DNA of 14,590 bases from Clostridia bacterium (GCA_021202495.1 JAJQCX010000170.1:1-14590); one strand, 5' to 3'. Counted from the first letter of the stretch, positions 6,567 to 14,590 are shown. The notes: a model not told the origin generated them from the letters alone. Translations and numbers: made by a program.

Positions 6567-6910
6567 CCGAGCAAGTTGAACGGTCGCGGGGCGGCTTTTG
6601 CCGCAATGAGGAAAGTCCGAGCACCAACAGGACAGGGCGCCGGGTAACTCCCGGTGGAGGCGACTCTAAGGAAAGTGCAACAGAAATAAACCGCCGCGCA
6701 AGCGGTAAGGGTGGAAAGGCGGTGTAAGAGACCACCGCTTTGAGGGAAACCTCGAAGGCTCTGTAAACCCCGCCCGGTGCAACATCGAAAGGATTGCCGC
6801 AAGGCAGAGTCTGTCCGGCTCATATCCGAAAGATGGCTTGAGTCGCACAGAAATGTGCGGCGTAGATAGATGACCGTTTTCGACAGAACTCGGCTTACAG
6901 ACTTGCTCGG
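6567..6910 (+). ncRNA. rnpB: RNase P RNA component
   Basis: This is the catalytic RNA of ribonuclease P, which removes 5' leaders from precursor tRNAs. The ends pair as the closing helix: CCGAGCAAG (6567-6575) with CTTGCTCGG (6902-6910). Conserved-core signatures appear in order: GAGGAAAGTCC (6608-6618), ACAGAAA (6680-6686), GTAAGAGACCACC (6724-6736), AGATAGATGACCG (6864-6876) and ACAGAACTCGGCTTA (6883-6897). The length of about 344 nt is normal for a bacterial RNase P RNA. It has its own promoter and terminator and converges with the operon on the right. Open frames crossing it on the minus strand are not genes. Confidence 0.97.
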
Positions 6911-6923
6911 ATAGTAAAAGAAT

Positions 6924-6956
6924 AAAAAATGCGGGAGTTTTTATCCCGCATTTTTT
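6924..6956. terminator. Bidirectional terminator, rnpB and operon end
   Basis: ATGCGGGA (6929-6936) and TCCCGCAT (6944-6951) form an 8-bp stem, extended by A-T pairs to 6924-6956, with the loop GTTTTTA. The A-run on the left and the T-run on the right make it work in both directions. It can end rnpB reading right and the ytfJ operon reading left, whose last stop codon is at 6963. Confidence 0.92.
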
Positions 6957-6962
6957 ATTTTG

Positions 6963-7352
6963 TCAGTCTTCGTCGTTTTCTTTTTTGGATCGCTTTGAGA
7001 TAATCTCATTCACCTTTGAGATTGCCGTCGGAATGTAGTCGACAAGCTTGTCCACCGCGGACGCCGACGCCTCAACGGGTACCATTCTTATTTGGTCGTT
7101 GCCCACAACAAGAAAGCCCATCGGCGTTATCGTCGCACCCGCGCCGCTGCCGCCGCCAAAATGCGCCGAAGCCTCGCCGCCGCCAAAATCGCTGCCGCCG
7201 GCTGCATAGCCAAATCCCACTTTTGAAATTGGGATTATCGTCGTGCCGTCGCTTGTCTCCACGGGATTTCCCACAACAGTATTCACGTCAACCATCTGCT
7301 GCAGTCCGTTCATAACGCTTGCCATCATCTCATTTATCGGATGTGTAGCCAT
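6963..7352 (-). CDS. ytfJ: GerW/YtfJ family sporulation-associated protein
   Basis: This 129-residue protein matches the GerW (YtfJ) family. Members are found mostly in spore-forming Bacillota, and in Bacillus subtilis the protein is linked to spore germination. The family features are a helical N-terminus (HPINEMMASVMNGLQQMVDVNTVVG), the stretch GTTIIPISKVGFGYAAGG at about 34-51, a glycine-rich segment (SDFGGGEASAHFGGGSGAGA, 54-73), then ITPMGFLVV and a basic-acidic tail. The biochemical role is not established. It has an AAAGGGGG Shine-Dalgarno and follows the DUF2953 gene with no gap. The same pair, ytfI-ytfJ, is adjacent in B. subtilis. It is the last gene of the operon, just before the terminator. 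Confidence 0.92.
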   Translation of the reverse strand: MATHPINEMMASVMNGLQQMVDVNTVVGNPVETSDGTTIIPISKVGFGYAAGGSDFGGGEASAHFGGGSGAGATITPMGFLVVGNDQIRMVPVEASASAVDKLVDYIPTAISKVNEIISKRSKKENDED

Positions 7353-7955
7353 TTATTTAACCCCCTTTTGCATCTTATTTTTGTGTCTGTATCTTAAATA
7401 TTTTACAGCAAATACCGCCGCCACAGCTATAATATACGCCGCCCTCGTCACAATTATACCCTGTGCCGCTATCGAAAACGTCAGCTCGTTATAACTTGGC
7501 TTTATGTCAATCTTGGGTTCTTTAACCTCAACGAGCTTATCAAGCAGCGCCAAAAGGTTGTAGCTCAATCCCCACAGCGCGCCCGTGCCAATCGCGGTCG
7601 CCGCCGCGTCGGAAGTGCCAATTTCGATTGTCAATTCAAAATCCTCAAGCGCGATTTTTTTCCTCACAAAGCGCCTAAAATCGCCCAAAAGCTCCAATAT
7701 GAAGTCCAGCCCCACAGCGCCTCTTTCAAGCTCTTTTCCCGGCTCTTTTTCTTCCTTCGGTTTCTTTTCCTTCTTTTTCTTCTTTTCGCCGCCCTTATCC
7801 TTCGGCTTCATTTCAAACGGCTGCTTCACCGAGAAAAACGCAATCTTCACAATGACAAACACGCCCTCTTCGTACCGCGCGCCTATTCCGAGCGGTATAA
7901 AAAGCACAATTGCCAATATGAAAATTATAATTCCCGCGATGATCCACGCCGTCAA
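7353..7955 (-). CDS. ytfI: DUF2953 membrane protein
   Basis: This 200-residue protein fits the DUF2953 family (YtfI-like), usually found next to GerW/YtfJ. Its molecular function is unknown. It has an N-terminal membrane segment (about 4-24), and a lysine- and glutamate-rich linker (about 51-76, containing EKKKKKEKKPKEEKE). Next come the family core DFILELLGDFRRFVRKKIALEDFELTIEIGTSDAAATA and a second hydrophobic segment (about 166-185) before a basic tail. The start is TTG in the overlap TTGA with the scpB stop (7955-7952), supported by GGAGG seven bases upstream. The linker composition is unusual and low in complexity, but the reading frame is intact. Confidence 0.87.
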   Translation of the reverse strand: MTAWIIAGIIIFILAIVLFIPLGIGARYEEGVFVIVKIAFFSVKQPFEMKPKDKGGEKKKKKEKKPKEEKEPGKELERGAVGLDFILELLGDFRRFVRKKIALEDFELTIEIGTSDAAATAIGTGALWGLSYNLLALLDKLVEVKEPKIDIKPSYNELTFSIAAQGIIVTRAAYIIAVAAVFAVKYLRYRHKNKMQKGVK

Positions 7956-8506
7956 TTTGCGTCCTCCTCCGCGTCTCCGCTCTCCTTCTTTTCGGGCAGT
8001 GCAGGCAAATCCTCCAACGATTTTAACCCGAACGTCCGCAAAAATTCCATCGTCGTTCCGTAAAGAATAGGTCTTCCGGGCGTTTCGGCGCGTCCAAGCT
8101 CGTCGATAAATCCGCGCTCAATCAGTCTGTTTACGGAATACGAGGAATCGACGCCTCTTATAAATTCCACCGTTCCCTTTGTCACCGGCTGATTGTACGC
8201 GATTATCGACAGCGTTTCCATTGCCGCGCTCGAGAGCCCCGCCTGTTTTTTAATTTGGCTTATCTTTTTAATGTATTCATAGCACGCGGGATTTGACGAA
8301 AGCTGATAATAGTCCTCAATCTGTATCAGCCTTATCCCGCAGTCCTCGTTTTTATATTTTTCGCCCAACGCCTCGCACGCTTTTCTTACCTCGTCCTCGG
8401 ATATTTCCATGCTTTTCGCCATATCCTCGCACGCAACGGCGTCGCCCATAGCAAAAAGAATGGCCTCAACCGTCCTCTGAACTGTCATTGTATCCATCAA
8501 AATCAT
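7952..8506 (-). CDS. scpB: ScpB, condensin-like segregation protein
   Basis: ScpB is the winged-helix partner that binds ScpA as a dimer in the SMC-ScpAB complex, which organises and separates chromosomes. I choose the ATG at 8506, giving 184 residues, because CGGAG lies five bases upstream. The frame is open to 8542, but that start has no better site. Conserved parts include TVQRTVEAILFAMGD (8-22), LSIIAYNQPVTK (99-110), GVDSSY (118-123) and GRAETPGRPILYGTT (138-152). The C-terminal tail is acidic. The gene overlaps the end of scpA by 41 bases, so translation is probably coupled. Confidence 0.95.
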   Translation of the reverse strand: MILMDTMTVQRTVEAILFAMGDAVACEDMAKSMEISEDEVRKACEALGEKYKNEDCGIRLIQIEDYYQLSSNPACYEYIKKISQIKKQAGLSSAAMETLSIIAYNQPVTKGTVEFIRGVDSSYSVNRLIERGFIDELGRAETPGRPILYGTTMEFLRTFGLKSLEDLPALPEKKESGDAEEDAN

Positions 8507-9215
8507 CACATCTCCGACAAATGAGCTCTTCCTCATTTTCAATTACAACCATGTGCCCGTCGCGAATGAGCTCAAGCACCGCCATAAACGCCGCCACAAG
8601 CTCGCTTCTTGTGTACATTCCGTCAAAAAGCGCCTCAAATGGCACACTGCCCTTTTTCTTAAGCACATTCATCACAAAGCGCGATTGATGCGGCACCGAA
8701 ACCTTTTTTTCGCCGATAATCCCGCCGAAGCTTTTCGGCGTGAGCGGCTTTTTCGCCAAGTTTCGCTCCATCACCGTCATAAACGCCGCATAGAGCGCCT
8801 CCGGCTTCATCGGCTTATTTTGAACGACGACCTTTGGAATGTCAAGCTTTTCGGGCTCTTTGAACACGCTCTCGTCCATCGCATGCTGCATTTTGTCAAA
8901 TTCCTCCGACACGGCTTTGTATCGCCTGTATTCCTCAAGCCTGTCGACAAGCTCTGCCCTCGGGTCTTCCTCTTCTTCCGCCTCTTTGGGCAGAAGCATA
9001 CGCGACTTTATCAGCAAAAGCTGCGCCGCCATAACGGCAAATTCGCTCGAAAGCTCAATGTCCATTGCCTCGCATTCGGACAAATATTCAAAATACTGCT
9101 CCGTTATCTCCGCAATCGGAATGTCGTAAATGCTGACCTTGTTTTTCGTGATAAGGTGCAGCAGCAAGTCAAGCGGTCCTTCAAACACCGCCGTTTTAAA
9201 TTTAACCTCGCTCAT
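8466..9215 (-). CDS. scpA: ScpA, SMC-bridging kleisin
   Basis: ScpA is the kleisin that links the heads of the SMC dimer and carries ScpB. The 249 residues match the usual length. The N-terminus shows the family signature VFEGPLDLLLHLITKNKVSIYDIPI (10-34), which contacts the SMC neck, followed by SSEFAVMAAQLLLIKSRMLLP (56-76). The middle region is charged and variable. The C-terminal winged helix includes FEALFDGMYTRSELVAAFMAVLELI, which binds the SMC cap. The ATG has a GGTGAG site five bases upstream and lies six bases after the stop of the protease gene. It sits directly before scpB, as in most Bacillota. Confidence 0.96.
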   Translation of the reverse strand: MSEVKFKTAVFEGPLDLLLHLITKNKVSIYDIPIAEITEQYFEYLSECEAMDIELSSEFAVMAAQLLLIKSRMLLPKEAEEEEDPRAELVDRLEEYRRYKAVSEEFDKMQHAMDESVFKEPEKLDIPKVVVQNKPMKPEALYAAFMTVMERNLAKKPLTPKSFGGIIGEKKVSVPHQSRFVMNVLKKKGSVPFEALFDGMYTRSELVAAFMAVLELIRDGHMVVIENEEELICRRCDDFDGYNDSSEDG

Positions 9216-9221
9216 CGCGCC

Positions 9222-9887
9222 TCACCAAATCAAATTGAAAATCAAGCTTATCCAAGCGTTAAAAACGCTCATTATCGGATTTATCACATAGCCCAAAATC
9301 CTGCTCAATATCCCCGAAAGAGAGAGCAATATCAGCACAATCATTCCGTATCTTTCATATTGCAAAAGCTTGTTGTAAATATGATTTGGCAAAACCGAAA
9401 ACAAAATTTTGCTGCCGTCAAGCGGCGGAAACGGAATGAGATTGAATATCGCAAAACAAATGTTGAGCGACGCGCACGAAATGAAAAGCTCCAGCACAAA
9501 GTCCGCGACAACGTTTCCGACTATGCCAATCCTATAAAAAAGCGTCCACAAAAGCGGATATATCGTACACGCCAAAAACGCCACGATTACATTTGCGATA
9601 GGTCCCGCAAACGCCACAAGCGCCATATCCTTTTTCGGGTCTTTAAAGTAATAAGGATTTACCGGCACAGGCTTTGCCCAACCAAATCTGCAGAAAATCA
9701 TCAGCAGCGCACCTATCGGGTCAAGGTGCGCAATGGGGTTTAACGTCAGTCTCCCCATGTTTTTTGCCGTCGGGTCGCCCAATTTATTCGCAACCCACCC
9801 GTGCGCATATTCGTGAAACGTTATCGCCGTAAACAGCACTATAAAATTTTGCAGCAAATCCGATATGCTCAAACCGCTAAATATCAT
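9222..9887 (-). CDS. Site-2 protease family (M50) membrane metalloprotease
   Basis: This 221-residue polytopic membrane protein belongs to the short, PDZ-less group of M50 site-2 proteases. The zinc motif HEYAH (His25, Glu26, His29) is in the first membrane segment. The third ligand is Asp157 in NLIPFPPLDGSK (149-160). About five to six hydrophobic segments are visible (about 12-26, 54-68, 88-116, 125-150, 181-200, 203-220). The family cuts substrates within membranes, but the substrate here is unknown. Its ATG overlaps the lysA stop by 11 bases. The Shine-Dalgarno GGTGAG is unusually close, with about two bases before the ATG. An in-frame stop just upstream excludes a longer start. Confidence 0.92.
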   Translation of the reverse strand: MIFSGLSISDLLQNFIVLFTAITFHEYAHGWVANKLGDPTAKNMGRLTLNPIAHLDPIGALLMIFCRFGWAKPVPVNPYYFKDPKKDMALVAFAGPIANVIVAFLACTIYPLLWTLFYRIGIVGNVVADFVLELFISCASLNICFAIFNLIPFPPLDGSKILFSVLPNHIYNKLLQYERYGMIVLILLSLSGILSRILGYVINPIMSVFNAWISLIFNLIW

Positions 9888-11172
9888 TTCTCACCAAATC
9901 CTCATACGATTCTCTTTTGACAATGAGCCTGCTTTCCCCGTTTTTCACCGCGACCATCGCCGCGCGGCACACTCTGTTATAATTTGACGCCATCGAATAA
10001 TTATACGCGCCCGTCGTCAGAACAGCGATAATATCGCCCGCTTCAACGCTCTGAAGAGCCATGTTTTCGCCCACAAGGTCGCCTGATTCGCAGCATTTTC
10101 CCGCAATCGTCACCTTTTCGGTCTTTTCGTCGCCCGCCTTGTTTGCCGCAAGCGCCGTATATTCCGACTGATACAAAATATATCTCGGATTGTCGCACAT
10201 TCCGCCGTCTACCGAAACGTATTTTCTAATGTTGGGTATCTCTTTCACCGCGCCGACTGTGTAAAGCGTCACGCCCGCCGTGCCGACAATGCTTCTGCCC
10301 GGCTCCATCATGATAAACGGCAGCGCAACTCCCTTTTCCTCGCAAACCGCCTTTACAACGACGCTGACCTCTTCGATGTATTTGTCAAAGCGTATCGGGT
10401 CGTCCTTTTCGGTGTATGTCACGCCGTATCCGCCGCCCAAGTTCAGCTCCGCCATCTCATAGCCTGACTTCTCTTTTATATTCGCAATAAAGTCAATCAG
10501 CACCTTCGCCGCCTCTTTAAAAGGCTCCGATTCAAAAATCTGCGAACCGACGTGGCAGTGAACGCCGCCCACAACGAGGTTTTCATATTCGAGCACTTTC
10601 AAAACGGCGTCCTCAGCCTCGCCCGTTTCCAACGCAAAGCCGAATTTTGAATCTATCTGCCCCGTCATAATAAAATTATGCGTATGCGCGTCAATTCCGG
10701 GCTTTATTCTGAAAAGTATTTTCTGCTTTACGCCGTATTTTGCCGCCGCTTTGTCTATCTTTTCAAGCTCCGGCACGTTGTCGACGACAATTCTTCCCAC
10801 GCCGCTTTTAACCGCGTAGTCAATTTCATCATCCGTCTTGTTGTTTCCGTGCATGCAAATTTTTTCGGGCTCCATACCTGCCGCAAGCGCCGTGTAGAGC
10901 TCTCCGCCCGAAACAACGTCAACTCCCAGCCCTTCGCTTTGCACCATCTTCACAACAGCCTTCACGCAAAGCGCCTTCGACGCAAAGAAAATCAATCCCT
11001 TTCCGTCGTAGCACTTGTCAATCGCACCCTTATATAATCTGCAGTGCCCGCGCACAACATCCTCATCGATAACATAAAGCGGCGTTCCGTACTTTTCGCA
11101 AAGCTCCACACTGTCGCATCCGCCTATTGTCAAATGATTTTTTTCGTTAACGCTCTGTCCTTCCAAAAGCAT
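9877..11172 (-). CDS. lysA: Diaminopimelate decarboxylase
   Basis: LysA removes carbon dioxide from meso-diaminopimelate to give lysine, the last step of that pathway, in the cytoplasm with pyridoxal phosphate. With the ATG at 11172 it has 431 residues. The site AAAGGAG is nine bases upstream, whereas the in-frame ATG at 11181 touches it. Motifs: cofactor lysine Lys67 in FFASKAL, HCHVGSQI (205-212), phosphate-binding GGGYG (246-250), EPGRS (290-294), the partner active-site loop CESGD (361-365), and GAYNYSMASNYNR near 388-400. The fold is an alanine-racemase-type barrel plus a beta domain. It lies between the HIT gene and the protease gene. Confidence 0.97.
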   Translation of the reverse strand: MLLEGQSVNEKNHLTIGGCDSVELCEKYGTPLYVIDEDVVRGHCRLYKGAIDKCYDGKGLIFFASKALCVKAVVKMVQSEGLGVDVVSGGELYTALAAGMEPEKICMHGNNKTDDEIDYAVKSGVGRIVVDNVPELEKIDKAAAKYGVKQKILFRIKPGIDAHTHNFIMTGQIDSKFGFALETGEAEDAVLKVLEYENLVVGGVHCHVGSQIFESEPFKEAAKVLIDFIANIKEKSGYEMAELNLGGGYGVTYTEKDDPIRFDKYIEEVSVVVKAVCEEKGVALPFIMMEPGRSIVGTAGVTLYTVGAVKEIPNIRKYVSVDGGMCDNPRYILYQSEYTALAANKAGDEKTEKVTIAGKCCESGDLVGENMALQSVEAGDIIAVLTTGAYNYSMASNYNRVCRAAMVAVKNGESRLIVKRESYEDLVRNDI

Positions 11173-11201
11173 CGCTGTCATCTCCTTTGTAAAATTTCCA
11201 A

Positions 11202-11546
11202 TCAGCCGGGAGGCCACTCCAAGCTTCTGCCGCCGAGCAGATGAAAGTGCAAATGCTTTACACTCTGACCGCCGTCCTCGCCGCAGTTATTCACAATTCT
11301 GTATCCCTTTTCGGCAATTCCCTTTTCTTTGGCTATCATTTTCGCCGTCAAAAATATATTTTTCAAAATATCGGCATTTTCCTCGTTCAAATCGTTTGCC
11401 GATTCGATGTGCTCCTTGGGCACAATCAGCACATGACACGGCGCCGCGGGCGAAATGTCGTTAAATGCGTAGACCTTTTCGTCCTCATACACCTTGCTTG
11501 AAGGTATCTCCCCCGCTATTATCTTACAAAACAAGCAGTCCATCAC
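11202..11546 (-). CDS. HIT-family nucleotide hydrolase, HinT-like
   Basis: This 114-residue protein is a histidine triad hydrolase of the HinT branch, which cleaves nucleoside phosphoramidates and aminoacyl-adenylates. The triad is HLHFHLLGG with His98, His100 and His102. The N-terminus has the usual CLFCKIIAGEIPSSKVYEDE, with Cys4 and Cys7 a possible metal site. FNDISPAAPCHVLIVPKEHI follows. It starts in an ATGA overlap with the alaS stop (11546-11543), with GGGAGG nine bases upstream. The place beside an aminoacyl-tRNA synthetase fits a role in clearing stray aminoacyl-adenylate, but this is inference. Confidence 0.95.
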   Translation of the reverse strand: MMDCLFCKIIAGEIPSSKVYEDEKVYAFNDISPAAPCHVLIVPKEHIESANDLNEENADILKNIFLTAKMIAKEKGIAEKGYRIVNNCGEDGGQSVKHLHFHLLGGRSLEWPPG

Positions 11547-14191
11547 TTTGCGCCTCCCGTCTGCTTCTCCACAATCTCATCCACGATTGCAAGAGCGTTG
11601 TCTATCTTATTTATGAGCTTGCCGCCGCCCTGCGCCATGTCGGGCTTGCCGCCGCCCTTGCCATCGGTCATCTTCGTCACTTCTCTGATGATGTTTCCGC
11701 AGTGAACGCCCTTTGCAACTGCCGCCTTTGTCGCCGCCGCAACAAACGAAATCTTCCCGTCCGCAACCGACGCCACAACGGCAACGCCGCACTCAACGTT
11801 TTCCTTGAACTTATCCGTCAGCGACTTAACCTCGTTGACCGACATGTCGCTGACCTGCGCGGTCAAAATGTCAACCTCGCCGACACGCTTTACAGCTCGG
11901 AGCATTCCCTTCGCCGTCTCGGCTGCAATCTTTTCGCGCAGCTTTTCAATCTCATGCTGCGTGCTCTTGAGCTCCGCCTCAATGCTTTCCGCTCTTGCAC
12001 AAAGCTCTGTCGGGCTGGTCTTAAGAACCTTTGACGCAACTCTTATCACCGCATCGTTGTTCTTGATATATTCAAGCACGCCCTTGCCGGTCGTCGCCTC
12101 AATTCTTCTCACGCCCGCGGCAACTCCGCCCTCGGAAAGTATTTTGAATAATCCTGCCTCCGCAGTGTTCTTCAAATGCGTACCGCCGCAGAATTCTATC
12201 GAATAGCCTCCCATGTTGACAACGCGCACATTTTCGCCGTACTTTTCACCAAACAGCGCCATCGCGCCGAGCTTTTTCGCCTCATCGATAGGCATCACCT
12301 TAACATCAATTGCCATTGCCTTCAAAATAGCTTCGTTTACTCTTCTTTCAACCTCAGCCAAATCCTCGGGCGAGATCGCCTCATAATGCGTAAAGTCAAA
12401 GCGCAGTCTGTTTTCATCAACGAAGCTGCCCGCCTGCTCGATGTGGCTGCCCAAAACCTCCTGCAATGCCTTCTGCAAAAGGTGCGTCGCCGAGTGGTTT
12501 CTCGCCGTGGAAAGTCTCTTTTCCTTGTCGTAGCTTGACACAACCTCGTCGCCTACGCTCGCCGCGCCCTCCTCGACATAAACAAAATGCAGTATCTTTC
12601 CGTCGCCGAGCTTCTTTGCGTCGGAAACCCTCATCTTCATGCCCTCGGCTTCAATGACGCCCTTGTCGCCCTTTTGTCCGCCGCTTTCGCCGTAGATTGC
12701 CGTTCTGTCAAGTATAACAACAGCGTTTTCACCGTCCGAAACGCTCTGCACAATCTCATTGTCCTTCACAATCGCGGTAATGTGCCCCATCACGCTCTCG
12801 TTTTCATATCCGTCAAACTGCGTCGTAACGTCCTTTCCTATCTTCATGTAGACGTCTTCGCTCCAAGCCACCTCGTCGCCTACGTTGCGGCGCTCGCGTG
12901 CGCGGGTTTTCTGCTCCTCCATTGCCTTTTCAAAGCCTATGGTGTCAACCTCAAGACCTTTTTCTTCCAATATATCATTCGTCAAATCGAGCGGGAAGCC
13001 GTATGTGTCATAGAGTCTGAACGCATCCTCTCCCGAAAGGGTAGTCTTTCCGTTCTTTTCAAGCTCGGCAATATAGCCCTCCAAGATAGAAAGACCCGAA
13101 TCGAGCGTCAGCGCAAAACGCTCCTCCTCAATTCTTATAACCTTTTTAATATATTCTCTCTTCTGCTCAAGCTGCGGATATGCGTTCTTCGATTCGTTTA
13201 TAGCAGTGTCCGCAACCTTCCACAAAAACGTGCCTTCAATTCCGAGAAGCTTTCCGTGACGAGCCGCGCGGCGAAGGAGCCTTCTCAAAACATATCCTCG
13301 TCCCTCGTTTGACGGGCCCACGCCGTCGCACACAAGGAACGTCGTGCTTCTGATGTGGTCGGTTATAACTCTGAGCGACACATCCGTCTTTTCGTCGTCG
13401 CCGTAATGTATACCCGCAATCTTGCTTATTTCAAGCATAATGTTTCTCACCGTGTCAACCTCAAAGAGGTTTTCCACGCCCTGCATTATCGCCGCAATTC
13501 TTTCAAGCCCCATACCCGTGTCGATGTTGGGCTTTGCCAAGCGGTTGTAATTTCCGTTTTCGTCTTTATCAAACTGCGTGAACACAAGGTTCCAGAACTC
13601 AACATATCTGTCGCAGTCACATCCTACCGAGCAATCCGGCTTTCCGCAGCCGTGCTCCTCGCCGCGGTCAAAATAAATCTCGCTGCAAGGACCGCACGGA
13701 CCTGTACCTATCTCCCAAAAGTTGTCCTCTTTACCCATGCGCTTTATTCTCTCCGGCTTCACTCCGACTTCCTTTGTCCAAATGTCAATCGCCTCGTCGT
13801 CGTCCTCGTAAACCGTCACCCAAAGCTTGTCCTCCGGCAGCTTCAAATCCTCGGTTATAAATTCCCAAGCCCAAGCGGTTGCCTCGTGCTTAAAATAATC
13901 GCCGAACGAAAAGTTACCGAGCATTTCAAAAAACGTGCCGTGACGCGCCGTCTTTCCCACTCTTTCGATGTCGGGCGTACGGATGCACTTCTGACATGTC
14001 GTAACTCTTTTTCTCGGCGGGATTTCCTTTCCCAAAAAGTACGGCTTCAACGGCGCCATGCCTGCGTTTATCAAAAGCAAACTGTCGTCATTTTGCGGAA
14101 CAAGCGGAAACGAAGGCAATCTCAAATGTCCCTTGCTCTCAAAAAAGCTCAAATAACGCTCTCTTATCTCATTTAATCCCAATTTCTCCAT
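11543..14191 (-). CDS. alaS: Alanyl-tRNA synthetase
   Basis: AlaS charges tRNA-Ala with alanine and removes mischarged serine or glycine. The 882 residues are full length. The class II catalytic domain fills the first 250 or so residues, with RHGTFFEMLGNFSFGDYFK (83-101) and DTGMGLERI (224-232). A cysteine-rich insert CGKPDCSVGCDCDRY (182-196) is common in this branch. The tRNA-binding helical region follows. The editing domain carries the zinc ligands His566 and His570 in HSATH, and Cys668 and His672 in FCGGTH. The C-terminal oligomerisation/DHHA1 region ends with GGGKPDMAQGGG. The ATG is preceded by GGGAG nine bases upstream. No T-box leader fits in the 34-base gap to the previous gene. Confidence 0.98.
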   Translation of the reverse strand: MEKLGLNEIRERYLSFFESKGHLRLPSFPLVPQNDDSLLLINAGMAPLKPYFLGKEIPPRKRVTTCQKCIRTPDIERVGKTARHGTFFEMLGNFSFGDYFKHEATAWAWEFITEDLKLPEDKLWVTVYEDDDEAIDIWTKEVGVKPERIKRMGKEDNFWEIGTGPCGPCSEIYFDRGEEHGCGKPDCSVGCDCDRYVEFWNLVFTQFDKDENGNYNRLAKPNIDTGMGLERIAAIMQGVENLFEVDTVRNIMLEISKIAGIHYGDDEKTDVSLRVITDHIRSTTFLVCDGVGPSNEGRGYVLRRLLRRAARHGKLLGIEGTFLWKVADTAINESKNAYPQLEQKREYIKKVIRIEEERFALTLDSGLSILEGYIAELEKNGKTTLSGEDAFRLYDTYGFPLDLTNDILEEKGLEVDTIGFEKAMEEQKTRARERRNVGDEVAWSEDVYMKIGKDVTTQFDGYENESVMGHITAIVKDNEIVQSVSDGENAVVILDRTAIYGESGGQKGDKGVIEAEGMKMRVSDAKKLGDGKILHFVYVEEGAASVGDEVVSSYDKEKRLSTARNHSATHLLQKALQEVLGSHIEQAGSFVDENRLRFDFTHYEAISPEDLAEVERRVNEAILKAMAIDVKVMPIDEAKKLGAMALFGEKYGENVRVVNMGGYSIEFCGGTHLKNTAEAGLFKILSEGGVAAGVRRIEATTGKGVLEYIKNNDAVIRVASKVLKTSPTELCARAESIEAELKSTQHEIEKLREKIAAETAKGMLRAVKRVGEVDILTAQVSDMSVNEVKSLTDKFKENVECGVAVVASVADGKISFVAAATKAAVAKGVHCGNIIREVTKMTDGKGGGKPDMAQGGGKLINKIDNALAIVDEIVEKQTGGAK

Positions 14192-14225
14192 TGTATATCA
14201 CTCCCGAATTTATTATATATCAGAA

Positions 14226-14486
14226 TTATGCTTCTTGGCTCTTGTTATACGCCCATCTTACGGCGTGCGCAAGCTGATCCGAGCAGCTTGTGCCCTTGTC
14301 GCGGCACGTCAGCCCCAGGAAATATCCTTCAATCTGCTCCACGCTCATTCCGTCAACGACGCGCGAAATTGCCTTTAAATTTCCGTTGCACCCACCTGTG
14401 AACGAAACGTTGGAAACCTTGTCGCCGTCAAGGTCAAATGTTATCTTAACGCTGCATGTTCCCTTTGTCGGATATGTGTATGTCAC
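14226..14486 (-). CDS. TSCPD domain protein
   Basis: This small protein matches the stand-alone TSCPD family (TIGR03905-like). It shows FTGGCNGNL at about 29-37 and the name-giving motif as TSCSDQL at about 66-72. Four cysteines (about 11, 33, 61 and 68) could bind metal. The same domain is known at the C-terminus of some class II ribonucleotide reductases, but the function of the stand-alone form is not established. I choose GTG at 14486 (86 residues) because the site GAGAGG lies nine bases upstream. The in-frame ATG at 14495 (89 residues) directly touches that site. It is the first gene of the operon seen here. Confidence 0.85.
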   Translation of the reverse strand: MTYTYPTKGTCSVKITFDLDGDKVSNVSFTGGCNGNLKAISRVVDGMSVEQIEGYFLGLTCRDKGTSCSDQLAHAVRWAYNKSQEA

Positions 14487-14524
14487 GCTTATCATCCTCT
14501 CGTAAATTCACTTCATATTTCTGT

Positions 14525-14553
14525 ATTATACACCCGATTTCGTTTCTAATCAA
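14525..14553 (-). promoter_or_regulatory. Promoter of the alaS-lysA-scpAB operon
   Basis: On the minus strand TTGATT (14553-14548), 17 bases, then TATAAT (14530-14525) form a strong sigma-A promoter. The start would be near 14518, giving a leader of about 30 nt before the TSCPD gene. The close packing of the following genes down to the terminator at 6924-6956 suggests that it can serve the whole operon. No operator or riboswitch is visible in the 70 or so bases available upstream of the gene. Confidence 0.75.
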
Positions 14554-14590
14554 GACTTATTTCCACTCTTTTCATCATTCGATTTAAAAT

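Noticed and set aside
6496..6848. Three minus-strand open frames of 60-89 residues
   Set aside because: They lie across the RNase P RNA gene, whose conserved core and closing helix explain the sequence.
8553..9743. 396-residue open frame on the plus strand
   Set aside because: It is antisense to scpA and the M50 protease gene, is extremely rich in Arg, Lys and His, and has no domain; it is a shadow of the real genes.
13355..14176. 273-residue open frame on the plus strand (and others opposite alaS)
   Set aside because: It is antisense to the well-conserved catalytic part of alaS and has no recognisable domain or ribosome site.
14192..14225. TATAAT-like bases before alaS, or a T-box leader
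   Set aside because: There is no -35 box at a fitting distance, and the 34-base gap is far too short for a T-box.

Overview
The window looks like a chromosomal segment of a Gram-positive, endospore-lineage Bacillota bacterium, most likely a Clostridia member. The reasons are a GerW/YtfJ sporulation-family protein beside a DUF2953 protein, the scpA-scpB pair next to lysA, purine-rich Shine-Dalgarno sites, consensus sigma-A promoters and a type II-A CRISPR-Cas locus with Csn2. I cannot name a genus. All protein genes are on the minus strand; the two clear RNA genes, tracrRNA and rnpB, are on the plus strand.

Left part (1-6443) is a complete type II-A CRISPR-Cas system. Transcribed right to left, cas9 (1367 aa), cas1, cas2 and csn2 are joined by 4-base stop/start overlaps or a short gap. 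They lead into a CRISPR leader and a very short array: one intact 36-bp repeat (85-120), one 30-bp spacer (55-84) and one degenerate terminal repeat (19-54). The leader ends in the type II-A anchoring heptamer ATTTGAG. The tracrRNA lies divergently upstream of cas9 (about 6259-6403). It has a perfect TTGACA-N17-TATAAT promoter that overlaps the cas9 ribosome-binding region, an anti-repeat, a two-hairpin nexus and an intrinsic terminator.

The most unusual structure is in the leader. Between csn2 and the first repeat there is an inverted copy of the distal two thirds of the CRISPR repeat (154-195). It is split by a perfect 16-bp palindrome, starts just downstream of a good promoter and is followed by a weak hairpin plus U-run. 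Transcribed with the array, it would be a second, tracr-like anti-repeat able to pair with the first repeat in cis or with crRNA repeats in trans. A second unusual point is a candidate cas-operon promoter placed behind the tracrRNA, which would make the cas9 mRNA leader fully antisense to the tracrRNA.

Middle part (6529-6956) holds rnpB, the RNase P RNA, with its own promoter and a symmetrical terminator that can also end the converging operon from the right.

Right part (6963-14590) is a dense housekeeping operon read right to left: a TSCPD-domain protein, alaS, a HIT-family hydrolase, lysA, a site-2-type membrane protease, scpA, scpB, a DUF2953 membrane protein and a GerW/YtfJ protein. Several start codons are reassigned from Shine-Dalgarno position (cas2, scpB, lysA, the TSCPD gene), and two genes start with TTG (csn2 and the DUF2953 gene). 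No transposon, integrase, tRNA or rRNA was seen.
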